Below, in pieces: positions 1-8,580 of a DNA stretch of 64,000 nucleotides. The stretch's first letter is position 1, and the number at the start of each line of letters is the position of its first letter. Made by a program: the position numbers and the translations under genes. The DNA is from Herbidospora daliensis (GTDB lineage: Bacteria > Actinomycetota > Actinomycetes > Streptosporangiales > Streptosporangiaceae), in contig NZ_BBXF01000001.1 of assembly GCF_001570585.1 (NCBI RefSeq), forward strand, positions 923,691 through 987,690. Direction: 5' to 3'. The notes beneath the pieces were generated by a model. The model ran no database searches. It was not told where the DNA came from and worked only from the letters and a program-made list of their open reading frames with translations.

Positions 1-521
1 AGCCGTCGGACGCCTTCCCCTGGCTCTCCCAGGCCCGCAGGGCGATCCGCCTGCACTTCGCCACGCGGCCGGACCTCCCGCCGGAGGCTTTCGACGCGCT
101 GATGAAGGCGGCGGTCCACGACCCCGACCCGAGTTTCAACCGCGGCTTCGTCGAGCCCGCGCTCAACGCCTTCGGCCGCCGCCGCGTCCGGACGGCGCTG
201 CTCGCCTACCTCATGACGGGCGCCGACCAGGAGAAGGCGGGCGCGGCCTCCGCCTGGTACTGGTCGGGCCTCCGCCTGCGATCCGGCGGGTCGGCCGAAG
301 ACACGGCCGACCTGGTGGCGATGTGGCACGAGGCGGCGCTGCGTGAGTTCGTCGGGAACGAGCACCTGGACGTCCGGCGCAACCTCGTCTCCGGGTTGCC
401 GCTGAACCCGGAGGCGGCTCCACCGGAACTCCGTCCTCTCGTCGAGGAGGTGGTGCGCATCGCCCGCGCGCATCCCGACGAGTACATCCGCCACCGTGTC
501 GAGATCCAGGTCCGGGTCTGA
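1..521 (+). CDS. Hypothetical protein, 5' end missing
   Basis: An open frame enters from the left edge (first full codon at base 3) and stops with TGA at 519-521, so only the C-terminal about 172 residues are seen. The protein is Trp- and Arg-rich and built of short helical stretches, with phrases such as ASAWYWSGL and RRNLVSGLPL that look like the repeating helix pairs of a HEAT-type solenoid. I recognise no catalytic motif. It runs towards hyuB and ends 7 bp short of it. The internal ATG at base 102 is not needed, since the reading frame is open to the edge. Confidence 0.6.
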   Translation, partial: PSDAFPWLSQARRAIRLHFATRPDLPPEAFDALMKAAVHDPDPSFNRGFVEPALNAFGRRRVRTALLAYLMTGADQEKAGAASAWYWSGLRLRSGGSAEDTADLVAMWHEAALREFVGNEHLDVRRNLVSGLPLNPEAAPPELRPLVEEVVRIARAHPDEYIRHRVEIQVRV

Positions 522-528
522 TCGGCGG

Positions 529-2349
529 TCAGGGCCGGAGGTCCACCTCCGCGTGCGGACGGCCGCCCGACAACTTCGGGAAGCCCGGTCCCCGGTCGAA
601 GAACGCCTCCTGCGGCACCCGCAGTTCCGCGCGCAGCGCCTCGGTGGCCGCCTCGTCGACGTCCAGGCCCGCGGAGAACACCACCCCGTAGTCCTCCCGC
701 GCCGCTTTGAGGGACACCTTCCCGTCGCGCACGTCGTCGGCCACGCACAACGGTTCGCGGTCGAAGGGAGAACCCCAGCCGCCGCCGCCCGTCGTCCGCA
801 CGCGGACGATCTCGCCCTCGCGCACCGGGAAGTCGTCGACCAGGCCGTCCATCTCGACGCCGTTCACCGTCACCACGAACGGCCTCCCGGCCCGGCCGCC
901 GTTGACGCCCCAGCAGCTGAGGATCGAGCGGTCGGCGATGCTCATGAACGACGCGTCGCGGAGCAGGCGGATGTGCTTGTCGTAGCCGAGGCCGCCCCGG
1001 TAACGCCCGGGGCCGCCGCTGTCGACGGCCAGGCCCAGGCGTTCGACCCGCAGCGGCCAGCGGGCCTCGGCGAACTCCACGGGGATGTTGCGGGAGTCGG
1101 GGACCACGTGGATGGTGTCCTCGCCGTCGGCGTACCAGCGGCCGCCCGAACCGCCGCCGAGGACCTCGCGCATCAGGTAGTCGTTCCCGGCCGCGTCGTG
1201 GCCGTAGACGCCCGTGTAGCGGATGGTCTCCTGGTCGGCGGGCATGCGGCCGCCGGTCGCCTTGGCCAGCACGCCGGCCAGGACCCCGAGGAGGCGCAGG
1301 ATGACGAAGGTCCGGGCGTTGGTGGGGGCGGGGAAGATCGGAGTCAGGAGGGTGCCCTTCTCCGGGAAGACCATCTTGATCAGCGGGACGACGCCCTCGT
1401 TGACGTCCAGTTCCGCCATGCGCTCGGGGGTGTCGGCCAGGTTCCGCAGGATCGGGGCCAGCCACTTCTTCAGGAACACCCCGTCGGCGTAGTCGCCCGC
1501 GTGGTTGATGGGGCCCTTGGCCTGCGGCGAGGTGCCGGTGAAGTCGATCACCAGGGGTTCGGGGGCGGCGTGGTCGACGGTCAGGGTGATGCGCTGGGCG
1601 TGCAGGCGGGGTTCGTCGACGCCGTCGTGCTCGGCGTAGTCCTCCCAGACGTGCACGCCCTCGGGGATCTTCGCCAGCAGCTCGCGGCGGAAGGTCTCCG
1701 TCGTCTTGGCCAGGATCGCGTCGAAGCACGCCTCGACGGCCTCGCGGCCGTAGCGGTCGAACAGCTCGCCGAGCCGCCGGGCGCCCATCAGGCAGGCCGA
1801 GCACTCGGCGTCGAGGTCGCCGGCCAGGGAGTCGGGCATACGCGAGTTGCGCGTCATGATCCGCAGCGCGGCGTCGTTGGGCACGCCCCGGTCCCAGAGG
1901 CGGATCGGGGGCACCATCAGGCCCTCCTCGAACACGCTCCGGGCGCCCGAGGGCATCGAGCCGGGGCACGCGCCGCCGATGTCGTCGTGGTGGCCGAACG
2001 CCTGCACGAAGGCCACCACCTGCCCGTCGTGGAAGACCGGCACGGTCACGCACAGGTCGGGCAGGTGGCCGATGCCGCCTTCGGACAGGTAGACGTCGTT
2101 GTGGAAGAAGACGTCGCCGGGGTTCATCGTCTCGACCGGGAAGTCGCGCACGATCGGCTGCACGAGGGCGCTGTAGGAGCGCCCGGTCAGCTTGCGCAGC
2201 CGGACGTCGTGGATGCCGGCCCGGAAGTCGTGCGCGTCGCGGATCATGGGCGAGCGGGCGGTCCGGGCGATGGCGGTCTCCACCTCCATCTCGACCGACG
2301 CCAGGGTCCCCTCGACGATCTCGATCAGGATCGGGTCAGCCAAGCTCAC
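529..2349 (-). CDS. hyuB: Hydantoinase B / oxoprolinase B-type subunit
   Basis: 606 aa, full length for the HyuB family. The N-terminus (DPILIEIVEGTLASVEMEVE) and the internal AFGHHDDIGG segment are family hallmarks. HyuA and HyuB together hydrolyse five-membered cyclic amides such as N-methylhydantoin or 5-oxoproline at the cost of ATP; acetone carboxylase-type enzymes are distant relatives. The GTG start at 2349 has GGAGG 6 nt upstream and overlaps the end of hyuA by 14 bp, so the two are translationally coupled. The real substrate cannot be read from the sequence. A purine-catabolism block lies 8 kb away, which makes a hydantoin-like substrate attractive but unproven. Confidence 0.88.
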   Translation of the reverse strand: MSLADPILIEIVEGTLASVEMEVETAIARTARSPMIRDAHDFRAGIHDVRLRKLTGRSYSALVQPIVRDFPVETMNPGDVFFHNDVYLSEGGIGHLPDLCVTVPVFHDGQVVAFVQAFGHHDDIGGACPGSMPSGARSVFEEGLMVPPIRLWDRGVPNDAALRIMTRNSRMPDSLAGDLDAECSACLMGARRLGELFDRYGREAVEACFDAILAKTTETFRRELLAKIPEGVHVWEDYAEHDGVDEPRLHAQRITLTVDHAAPEPLVIDFTGTSPQAKGPINHAGDYADGVFLKKWLAPILRNLADTPERMAELDVNEGVVPLIKMVFPEKGTLLTPIFPAPTNARTFVILRLLGVLAGVLAKATGGRMPADQETIRYTGVYGHDAAGNDYLMREVLGGGSGGRWYADGEDTIHVVPDSRNIPVEFAEARWPLRVERLGLAVDSGGPGRYRGGLGYDKHIRLLRDASFMSIADRSILSCWGVNGGRAGRPFVVTVNGVEMDGLVDDFPVREGEIVRVRTTGGGGWGSPFDREPLCVADDVRDGKVSLKAAREDYGVVFSAGLDVDEAATEALRAELRVPQEAFFDRGPGFPKLSGGRPHAEVDLRP

Positions 2350-4354
2350 GGCGCACCTCCAGGTTGCCGTAGTCGTCCATGGTCGCGGTGAAGCCGGGGT
2401 GGACCGGGAGCGTGGAGCCGTACTCCTCGATGACCGCCGGGCCGTGGACGACGGCCCCGGCCCCCAGGTCGCGGCGGCGGTAGATCACCGTACGGGCCCA
2501 GCCGTCGAAGTGGACGTCGCGGGTGCAGATCGGGGTGGGCTCCTCGAACTGCTCGGGGCGGCGGGCCAGCGCCGGGCGGGTGATCGGGCCGACCCCGCTG
2601 ACGCGCAGGTTGACCCATTCGACGGCGTGGCGGGGGTCGTCGCGGTAGCCGTAGCCGTAGAGCCTCTGGTGCGCCTCGTGGAAGCGGGCCTCGACGTCGC
2701 CGTCGGCGGGCACCCGGACTTCGTACGCCTGGCCGTAGTAGCGCAGGTCGGCGGTGCGGACGTACACGTGGTCGGTGAAGCCCTCGCGGTCGAGCGCCAT
2801 GGCGGCCTGGGCCTCCAGGTCGCGGAAGACCGCCTCGATCGCGTCGGGGTCGGGGTCGGTCGTCACGTGGGTGCGGACGTAGTCGTTCTTGACGTCCACC
2901 GTCAGCAGGCCGAAGGCCGACACGTTGCCCGGGTCGGGCGGCACGATCGCGCTCTTCAGGCCCAGGACGTCGAGCAGGCGGCAGACCAGCAGCGGGCCGG
3001 AGCCGCCGAAGGCGACCATCGGGAAGTCGCGCACGTCGAGGCCGCGCTTCACGGTGATCTGGCGGATCGCGTTCGACTGGTTGAAGGCGCTGATCTCCAG
3101 GATGCCGGTCGCGCAGCGTTCGGGGGTGAGGCCGAGCTTGGCGGCCAGGCCCTCGATGCCGGCCCGCGCCGCCGCCGCGTCGAGCGGGATCTCCCCGCCG
3201 AGCAGGTGGGGCGGCACCCGGCCGAGGAACACGTGGGCGTCGGTCACGGTGACCTCGGTGCCGCCCTTGCCGTAGCAGATGGGGCCCGGGTCGGCCCCCG
3301 CCGAGCGGGGACCGACCTTCAGGGTGCCCTCGGGCGAGATCCACGCCACCGAACCGCCGCCCGCCCCGACGGTGACGATGTCGATCATGGGGATCTTGCA
3401 GGGGTAACGCCCGATGGAGCCCTCCGTGGTCTGGGAGGGCTCCCCGTCGACGATGACGGCGACGTCGGTGCTGGTGCCGCCGCCGTCCAGGGTGATCACG
3501 CTGGGGTGCCCGGCCGTGCCGGCGATCAGGGCCGCGCCGAGCGCGCCCGCCGCCGGGCCCGACAGGACGGTGGTGATGGGCTGGTTGACGACCTCGGCCG
3601 CCGACAACACCCCGCCGTTGCTCTTCATCACCGAGAAGCCCCGGCCGAGCCGCTCCGAGAGGTTTCCGATGTACGTCCGCATGATCGGCTTCACGGCCGC
3701 GTCGACCAGCGTGGTGACCGAGCGTTCGTATTCGCGGTACTCCCGGAGCACGTCGCTCGACAACGAGACCACGGCCTCGGGGTGCTCGCGGGCCAGCACG
3801 TCGCGCATGAGGCGTTCGTGCGCGGGGTTGGCGTACGCGTGCAGGAAGCACACCCCGATCGCGGTGACGCCCAGCTCGCGCAGCCCGCGCGCGGCCTCGG
3901 CGGCGGCCTCCTCGTCGAACGGCCGCACCTGCGCGCCCGTGTGGTCGAGGCGGCCCGGCACGGTCCGCACCCGGTGCACCGGGACGATCCGGGGCGGCTT
4001 CACCCAGAAGTAGGAGTTGCCGTAGCCGTCCGGGACGCTCTGGCGGGCGATCTCCAGGATGAACTCGAAGCCCTCTGTGGTGATGAAGCCAAGATGGTCC
4101 GACCGGTCGGGACGGTCCTCCAGGAGCTGGTTGGTGGCGACCGTGGTGCCGTGGACCAGCGCCGAGACGCTCGCCAGGTCGACCCCGCCGCCATGGAGCT
4201 CCAGGACCTTGGCGACGCCCGCCAGGAACCCGTCGGCCGGGTTCGACGGGGTCGACGGGGTCTTGGTCGTCACGATCTGCCCGGTGCGCTCGTCGACGAG
4301 CACCACGTCGGTGAACGTGCCACCCGTGTCGACACCGATTCGGACGCTGTACAT
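2336..4354 (-). CDS. hyuA: Hydantoinase A / oxoprolinase A-type ATP-binding subunit
   Basis: 672 aa, normal for HyuA. The N-terminus carries the actin/hexokinase-like phosphate loop GVDTGGTFTDVV at residues 7-18, then VHGTTVATNQLLE and, mid-protein, SGPAAGALGA and DGGGTSTDVA, all typical of the ATP-dependent hydantoinase/oxoprolinase fold. It should phosphorylate the substrate amide for the HyuB partner encoded immediately downstream with a 14-bp overlap. ATG at 4354 is preceded by a GGGG ribosome site. The 307-bp upstream gap contains an 18-bp perfect palindrome that may be its operator. No regulator gene is adjacent. Confidence 0.9.
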   Translation of the reverse strand: MYSVRIGVDTGGTFTDVVLVDERTGQIVTTKTPSTPSNPADGFLAGVAKVLELHGGGVDLASVSALVHGTTVATNQLLEDRPDRSDHLGFITTEGFEFILEIARQSVPDGYGNSYFWVKPPRIVPVHRVRTVPGRLDHTGAQVRPFDEEAAAEAARGLRELGVTAIGVCFLHAYANPAHERLMRDVLAREHPEAVVSLSSDVLREYREYERSVTTLVDAAVKPIMRTYIGNLSERLGRGFSVMKSNGGVLSAAEVVNQPITTVLSGPAAGALGAALIAGTAGHPSVITLDGGGTSTDVAVIVDGEPSQTTEGSIGRYPCKIPMIDIVTVGAGGGSVAWISPEGTLKVGPRSAGADPGPICYGKGGTEVTVTDAHVFLGRVPPHLLGGEIPLDAAAARAGIEGLAAKLGLTPERCATGILEISAFNQSNAIRQITVKRGLDVRDFPMVAFGGSGPLLVCRLLDVLGLKSAIVPPDPGNVSAFGLLTVDVKNDYVRTHVTTDPDPDAIEAVFRDLEAQAAMALDREGFTDHVYVRTADLRYYGQAYEVRVPADGDVEARFHEAHQRLYGYGYRDDPRHAVEWVNLRVSGVGPITRPALARRPEQFEEPTPICTRDVHFDGWARTVIYRRRDLGAGAVVHGPAVIEEYGSTLPVHPGFTATMDDYGNLEVRRELG

Positions 4355-4579
4355 GCCCCGTTTCTACCGACCTGCCCGACGTGGGGAATCAGCGGGTTGT
4401 GCCGAAGAATCCCAAAATACTCGTCACAGCCTGCCCGGCCGGTTCGTGAACCCCGATCCGTCGGCGTGTCTGTGACCCCAGGTCAGCGGCCACGAGGCCG
4501 ACGGGGCCGGGGTTCCCGCCCGGGATGGCGGGGAAGGGGAGTTTTGGCCGGAACATGGGGCGCTCACACTGTTTGATTA

Positions 4580-4597
4580 TTTTCGGTCGACCGAAAA
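4580..4597. promoter_or_regulatory. 18-bp perfect palindrome upstream of hyuA, candidate operator
   Basis: TTTTCGGTCGACCGAAAA is perfectly self-complementary and AT-flanked in an otherwise GC-rich gap (4355-4661). It lies 226 bp from the hyuA start and 65 bp beyond the end of the DsbA-like gene. Its size and symmetry fit a dimeric repressor (IclR, GntR or TetR type), but no regulator gene adjoins. Apart from this element and the hairpin at 4606-4632 I see nothing else in the gap. Confidence 0.45.
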
Positions 4598-4605
4598 ACC
4601 GGCTT

Positions 4606-4632
4606 CCGGCTCAGCTCGAAGACCTGAGCCGG
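4606..4632 (-). terminator. Hairpin after the DsbA-like gene
   Basis: CCGGCTCA (4606-4613) pairs perfectly with TGAGCCGG (4625-4632) across an 11-nt loop, 30 bp beyond the stop of the DsbA-like gene. A T5 run follows a few bases later on the minus strand (4594-4598). Probable terminator. Confidence 0.5.
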
Positions 4633-4661
4633 GCTCGGATACGGTCGGACCCAAACGGTGG

Positions 4662-5306
4662 TCAGATGAGGCAGTAGCCGTCGGCGCACGCGTCGCCCCG
4701 CGGGACCGACAGCGGCTCGCGCTGCTCGACCTCACGCAGCGCCCCGACGAGCACGTCGACCGGCTGGGCGCCGGAGACGGCGTACTTGTCCTCGAACAGG
4801 AACAGCGGCACACCCGAGATGCCCAGGTTACGAGCCCGGTCGAGGTCCGCCTTGACCTCCGCGGCGCCCTCGCCGGTGTCGTCCACCCCCACCTCGGCGG
4901 CGAGCTTGGCCAGCACCTGCGCGTCGCCGACGTCGAGGCCGTCGGAGAAGTGGGCCCGGAACAGGCGGTCGGTCATCTCGGGGGCCTTGCCGTCGCGCTG
5001 GGCCAGCCAGACCAGCCGGTGCGCCTCGGCGGTGTTGGCGCCGATCGCCTGGTCGTACTTGAGGTCGAGACCCTCCTGCGCCGCGACGCCGACCACCCGG
5101 TCGATCATCTGGAGCGCCTGGCCGCCGAACCTGCGCTCCAGCCAGGCCGTGAGCGGGGTGCCGTCGCTGACGGCCTCGGGAGACAACTGGAACGGCCGGT
5201 AGGCGACCTGAACGGGCTTGCCGTAGGCGCGGACGGCCGCGCGGAACCGCGTGTGCCCGATGTAACACCACGGGCAGACGACGTCAGAAAAGATCTCAAC
5301 CTTCAC
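4662..5306 (-). CDS. DsbA/FrnE-like thiol-disulfide oxidoreductase
   Basis: About 214 aa from GTG at 5306. The thioredoxin-fold active site CPWC lies at residues 11-14 after a short beta strand (VEIFSDVV), and GVPLFLFEDKYAVSGAQ near the C-terminus supplies the cis-proline loop of the family. There is no signal peptide, so it acts in the cytoplasm as a 2-hydroxychromene-isomerase/FrnE-type protein handling thiol redox. An upstream in-frame GTG at 5324 exists. I prefer 5306 because a SigR-like promoter (GGAAT-N19-GTT) would start the transcript at about that codon. It stands alone, divergent from nothing and ahead of hyuA. Confidence 0.82.
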   Translation of the reverse strand: MKVEIFSDVVCPWCYIGHTRFRAAVRAYGKPVQVAYRPFQLSPEAVSDGTPLTAWLERRFGGQALQMIDRVVGVAAQEGLDLKYDQAIGANTAEAHRLVWLAQRDGKAPEMTDRLFRAHFSDGLDVGDAQVLAKLAAEVGVDDTGEGAAEVKADLDRARNLGISGVPLFLFEDKYAVSGAQPVDVLVGALREVEQREPLSVPRGDACADGYCLI

Positions 5307-5315
5307 ACCGGCTGC

Positions 5316-5342
5316 AACCCTCACGGGTCACGACCGAATTCC
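5316..5342 (-). promoter_or_regulatory. SigR-like promoter for the DsbA-like gene
   Basis: GGAAT at 5342-5338 and GTT at 5318-5316 are separated by 19 nt, close to the GGAAT-N18/19-GTT consensus of the actinobacterial thiol-stress sigma factor SigR. Transcription would begin at about 5306-5309, giving a leaderless mRNA at the GTG chosen for the gene. A single match in GC-rich DNA; the thiol function of the gene supports it. Confidence 0.4.
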
Positions 5343-5405
5343 CCTGTTCATGAGGCAGATTCACGAACGCGAGCCACGACCGGCCTTCGGCCGTCCGCGT
5401 CTCGC

Positions 5406-6302
5406 TCATCGCGCGAGATCGTGCAGGCGTTCGGTGAGCTGATCATGATGGCCGTCGATCAGCGCCGACACCGCGCGCCACCAGGCGAACCACTCGGCGC
5501 TGCGCCACATCCAGTCGAGCCGCTCCACGGCCGCCACGACGTCGCCGACGGTCTGCCAGGCGGGCCCGGTCTCCTCGGTGGTGGCGCCGTGGCGGATCGT
5601 CCACTCCCGCAGCACGTGGCCGGTCTTCGCGTCGATCTCCTGCCCGTACGGGCTGGGCTCCTCCCCCGGCAGCGGGTGCGGCCCGAGGCCGGCGGCGACG
5701 CCCCACGACCACTGGGCCTCGGCCGGGCGGGCGTAGCGGAGGGAGTTGAAGTCGAGATTGGTGCCGAGTTCGTCGTCGAGACGGCGGACCACGACGGCGT
5801 CGAGCCGCCCTCCGGCGTCGAACGAGACGACCAGCTTGGCCCCGGCCCGCACGCCGGGCGGCACCGCGACCCGGTCTTCGGCCTGCCAGGAGTTGAGGTC
5901 GGCGACGCCCACGGGCGGGCCCCACAGGGTGTCGGCGACGTCGTCGGAGACCCACGCGGCCAGCGTCTCGAGAACGGTCAGGTCACCCCACGGCTCGATC
6001 GGCTGCGCCTTGACCAAAGCCTCTTCGGGGGCGGGCAGCTTTCCGTCGCGGCTGACGGTCCACCAACCGCCGCCGAGCTCATCGGTCCCGACGAGGAGCG
6101 CGGCGACGGCCGCCAGTTCGGCTGAGCGCCGAGTCAGTGGGGCGAGACGGACCAGGTCCGCCACGCGGCGGGTGCGTTCGCGGCCGAGCACGGCCTGCGC
6201 CTCCCTCAGGAGGGTGGCCGCCGTTGGACGGTCCTCTCCCAGCAGGTCGGTGGTCAGCCGTCGTGCCTCTGCCCGAGCGTCCTCCGCGTGCGACTCCCGC
6301 AT
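5406..6302 (-). CDS. Hypothetical protein, Trp-rich
   Basis: 298 aa, no family recognised. The N-terminal half is helical and Arg/Ala-rich; the C-terminal half has many tryptophans (for example WMWRSAEWFAWWRAVS) and a WGPPVGVADLNSWQ segment. No signal peptide or membrane span is evident. The ATG at 6302 lacks a ribosome-binding site. A TAACTT hexamer on the minus strand at 6314-6309 sits 6 nt upstream, so a leaderless transcript is likely. It is followed by the DsbA-like gene after about 100 bp. Function unknown. Confidence 0.65.
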   Translation of the reverse strand: MRESHAEDARAEARRLTTDLLGEDRPTAATLLREAQAVLGRERTRRVADLVRLAPLTRRSAELAAVAALLVGTDELGGGWWTVSRDGKLPAPEEALVKAQPIEPWGDLTVLETLAAWVSDDVADTLWGPPVGVADLNSWQAEDRVAVPPGVRAGAKLVVSFDAGGRLDAVVVRRLDDELGTNLDFNSLRYARPAEAQWSWGVAAGLGPHPLPGEEPSPYGQEIDAKTGHVLREWTIRHGATTEETGPAWQTVGDVVAAVERLDWMWRSAEWFAWWRAVSALIDGHHDQLTERLHDLAR

Positions 6303-6335
6303 GCGGACAAGTTACGCCCAAAGATCGCCCGATCG

Positions 6336-6980
6336 CTAGCGTTTCCCGGCACGACCGAGAAGCCAGCCGATGACGGCGCTTCCCAGGGCGATCCCGGCAC
6401 CCATCCCGAAAGCGGCCAGAACGGGCCACGCGCGGGACCCCCGCTCGCGCCCGCGCCCGCTGGCGGGGGCCTCGGCGCGGGTGAAGACGCTCGGCAGCGC
6501 GACCTCCTCGACCTGCGTGTTCTCGACGGGGAACAGCGCCGGCACGGCCAGGATGTCCTTCTCGACGGCGGTGAAGAACTCCCCCGCCATCTTCTTGGCG
6601 ACCGAGGTGAGCATGCGCTGCCCGACCCCGCCGACCATGCCGCCCACGACGGCGTCGGCGTCGTAGTCGATCCGGGTGCCGCCGTCCTCCTCGGTGAGCC
6701 GCACCCGCACGGTCGCGTCGACCGTGCCGGGCGCTCCCTGCCCGCGCGCCTTCAGCACGAACGCCTCGGGCTCCTCGGGGTCGGTCAGCGCGACCTGTCC
6801 CTGGTAGATCCCCTTGATGGACGCCACCCCCGCCGAGACGGTCATGGTGTAGACGTCGCTCCCGACCGCCTCCAGGCGCTGGCAGCCGGGGATGGTGCGC
6901 ACCAGCACGGCCGGATCCTGCAGGGCGTCCCAGACCTTCGACCGGTCCGCCCCGATCAGTGCACTGCCGACGACCTTCAC
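6336..6980 (-). CDS. CoxG-like SRPBCC protein with C-terminal membrane anchor
   Basis: 214 aa. The N-terminus MKVVGSALIGADRSKVWDAL and IPGCQRLEAVG are typical of the CoxG/START-like (SRPBCC) fold found next to CO-dehydrogenase-type molybdenum hydroxylases. The C-terminus has one hydrophobic span (PVLAAFGMGAGIALGSAVIG) followed by basic residues, consistent with anchoring at the inner face of the membrane. In Oligotropha CoxG recruits the hydroxylase to the membrane. Here it is separated by 5 kb from the CoxL/M/S-like genes, so partnership is inferred. GTG at 6980 has GGGAGG 5 nt upstream; the earlier GTG at 6986 abuts that site and is less likely. Confidence 0.75.
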   Translation of the reverse strand: MKVVGSALIGADRSKVWDALQDPAVLVRTIPGCQRLEAVGSDVYTMTVSAGVASIKGIYQGQVALTDPEEPEAFVLKARGQGAPGTVDATVRVRLTEEDGGTRIDYDADAVVGGMVGGVGQRMLTSVAKKMAGEFFTAVEKDILAVPALFPVENTQVEEVALPSVFTRAEAPASGRGRERGSRAWPVLAAFGMGAGIALGSAVIGWLLGRAGKR

Positions 6981-7190
6981 GGCCACCTCCCTCGGTTGCC
7001 GAGCACACTAGAGAATCCAGGCGACCGGCGAGTACGGCAACATCTGCCGCCCGGGGGCCCCGGCGCCGTGCAGATGTTCACAGCGTAGACCGGACGTCAC
7101 GGAACGAGGACGATCCGCCCGGCCAGCTCGCGGCCCTGGAGTTCGGCCTCCGGCCGCCGGTCTCACCACCCGGGGCTAGGATTGCGCGTC

Positions 7191-8009
7191 ATGCGCCGGG
7201 CCTTCACGATCATCCTCACGGCCCTGGCGCTGAGCGCCTGTTCGGCGCCCCCGGCCGCTCCCCCGCCGCCGCCGCCCGTGGCCGCGCCGACCGCGTCGCC
7301 GACGCCGTCCCCGTCTCCGTCGCCCACGCCCAGCGGGCTGCCGGTGCCGGGTGAGGTCACCCGGATGAAACGCGACGGGTTCCCGGTCATCAGCACCATC
7401 CCGACGAAGCGGAAGGTCGTCTTCCTCACCATCGACGACGGCTGGGAGCAGGATCCGGGGTTCGCCCGGATCGTCCGCGAGCGCGGCATCCCGATCACCG
7501 TCTTCCCGACCCGCGACGCCGTCGAGGCCAAGGACGGCCAGGAGGCCGGGCAGGGCTGGAAGTACATCGGGGCGGGCGGCTGGCCCTACTTCAGGGACCT
7601 GGGCGTGCCGATCGAGAACCACACGCTCACCCACCCCGACCTGCGCACCCTCGGCCCCGACGCGCAGCGGGCCGAGATCTGCGGCGCGGCCAAGGCCATC
7701 GAGCGGCACGTCGGCCGCGCCCCGGAGTTGTTCCGGCCGCCGTTCGGCTCGTGGAACGCCGCCACGCTGACCGCCGCCGAGAAGTGCGGCATGCGCGCCA
7801 TGGTCCTGTGGACGGCCTCCGTGCAGACCGACGCGCTGATCGCGTACCAGAACCCGGAGAAGCGGCTCTACCCGGGCGACATCCTGCTCCTGCACTTCCG
7901 GCCGCCGCTGGAGAAGGACTTCACCCGGCTGGTGCGGAAGATCGAAAGGCGCGGCTTCTCCTTCGGCGACCTGAACGCCTACCTGGACGACCTCCTCCCG
8001 GTCTCCTGA
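7191..8009 (+). CDS. Polysaccharide deacetylase (NodB) lipoprotein
   Basis: 272 aa from ATG 7191. It has a signal peptide with lipobox LSAC (Cys17), then a Pro/Ser/Thr-rich linker of about 40 residues, then a NodB catalytic domain with TIDDGW (catalytic Asp and metal Asp), NHTLTHPDL (metal His pair) and RPPFGSWN. It should remove acetyl groups from peptidoglycan or another surface glycan outside the membrane. A TAGGAT hexamer at 7176-7181 lies 9 nt ahead of the ATG, so the mRNA may be leaderless; AGGA in the same place could also serve as a weak ribosome site. It stands alone, convergent with the padR gene. Confidence 0.82.
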   Translation: MRRAFTIILTALALSACSAPPAAPPPPPPVAAPTASPTPSPSPSPTPSGLPVPGEVTRMKRDGFPVISTIPTKRKVVFLTIDDGWEQDPGFARIVRERGIPITVFPTRDAVEAKDGQEAGQGWKYIGAGGWPYFRDLGVPIENHTLTHPDLRTLGPDAQRAEICGAAKAIERHVGRAPELFRPPFGSWNAATLTAAEKCGMRAMVLWTASVQTDALIAYQNPEKRLYPGDILLLHFRPPLEKDFTRLVRKIERRGFSFGDLNAYLDDLLPVS

Positions 8010-8013
8010 ACGC

Positions 8014-8580
8014 TCATTCGCCGGCCATGCGGAAGGCGCCCTTCTCCAAGCGGGCGATCAGGCGTTCGGTCCAGGCGGCGCGGCTGTCGGCGGTGTGCAG
8101 CCACAGGTCGATGACCGCGCCGGTCGGGCCCCACTCCTCCAGGTCGGAGCCGGGCGGCAGGTGGCTGGTGATCGCCGAGCGCCAGTCGGCCATCGCGCGG
8201 GCCCGGGTGCGGAGCAGCTCGACCGCCTCGGCCCGGGGCAGGTCGTCGACGAAGCCAACGGCCGCGGCGAGCAGGTCGAGGCGGGGGTCGCGGCTGGAGA
8301 GGGCGGTGCGGAGCAGGGCGAGGTAGGCGTCGTCACCCTCAGGGGTGATCTCGTACTCCATCCGGGGCGGGCCCCCGGCCTCGCTGGGGCTGGTCTCGTG
8401 GGCGCGCAGCAGCCCCTGCTCGCTCATGGCCTTCAGCGCGTGGTAGATCGACCCGGGGGTCGCGTTCGACCATTCGTGCGCGCCCCACGACTCCAGGTCG
8501 GCGCGCACCTTGTAGCCGTGGGCGCGGCCGTGCCGCCTGACCGCGCCGAGGACCAGCAGCCGGACCGCCGACACGGTCAC
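8014..8580 (-). CDS. PadR-family transcriptional regulator
   Basis: 188 aa. The N-terminal winged helix (LLVLGAVRRHGRAHGYKVRADLE, then GSIYHALKAMSEQGLL and YEITPEG) is classic PadR, followed by a helical dimerisation domain containing PRLDLLAAAVGF and a C-terminal helix. It starts with GTG at 8580, overlapping the stop of the VOC gene by GTGA, so both are one operon. A near-perfect palindrome just upstream of the operon suggests autorepression. The ligand is unknown. Confidence 0.88.
   Translation of the reverse strand: MTVSAVRLLVLGAVRRHGRAHGYKVRADLESWGAHEWSNATPGSIYHALKAMSEQGLLRAHETSPSEAGGPPRMEYEITPEGDDAYLALLRTALSSRDPRLDLLAAAVGFVDDLPRAEAVELLRTRARAMADWRSAITSHLPPGSDLEEWGPTGAVIDLWLHTADSRAAWTERLIARLEKGAFRMAGE

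Noticed and set aside
206-2391. Long open frames on both strands over hyuB (for example 615 and 631 aa).
   Set aside because: They are Arg/Pro/Gly-rich shadows of the GC-rich hyuB codons, with no domain, and conflict with the clear HyuB protein.
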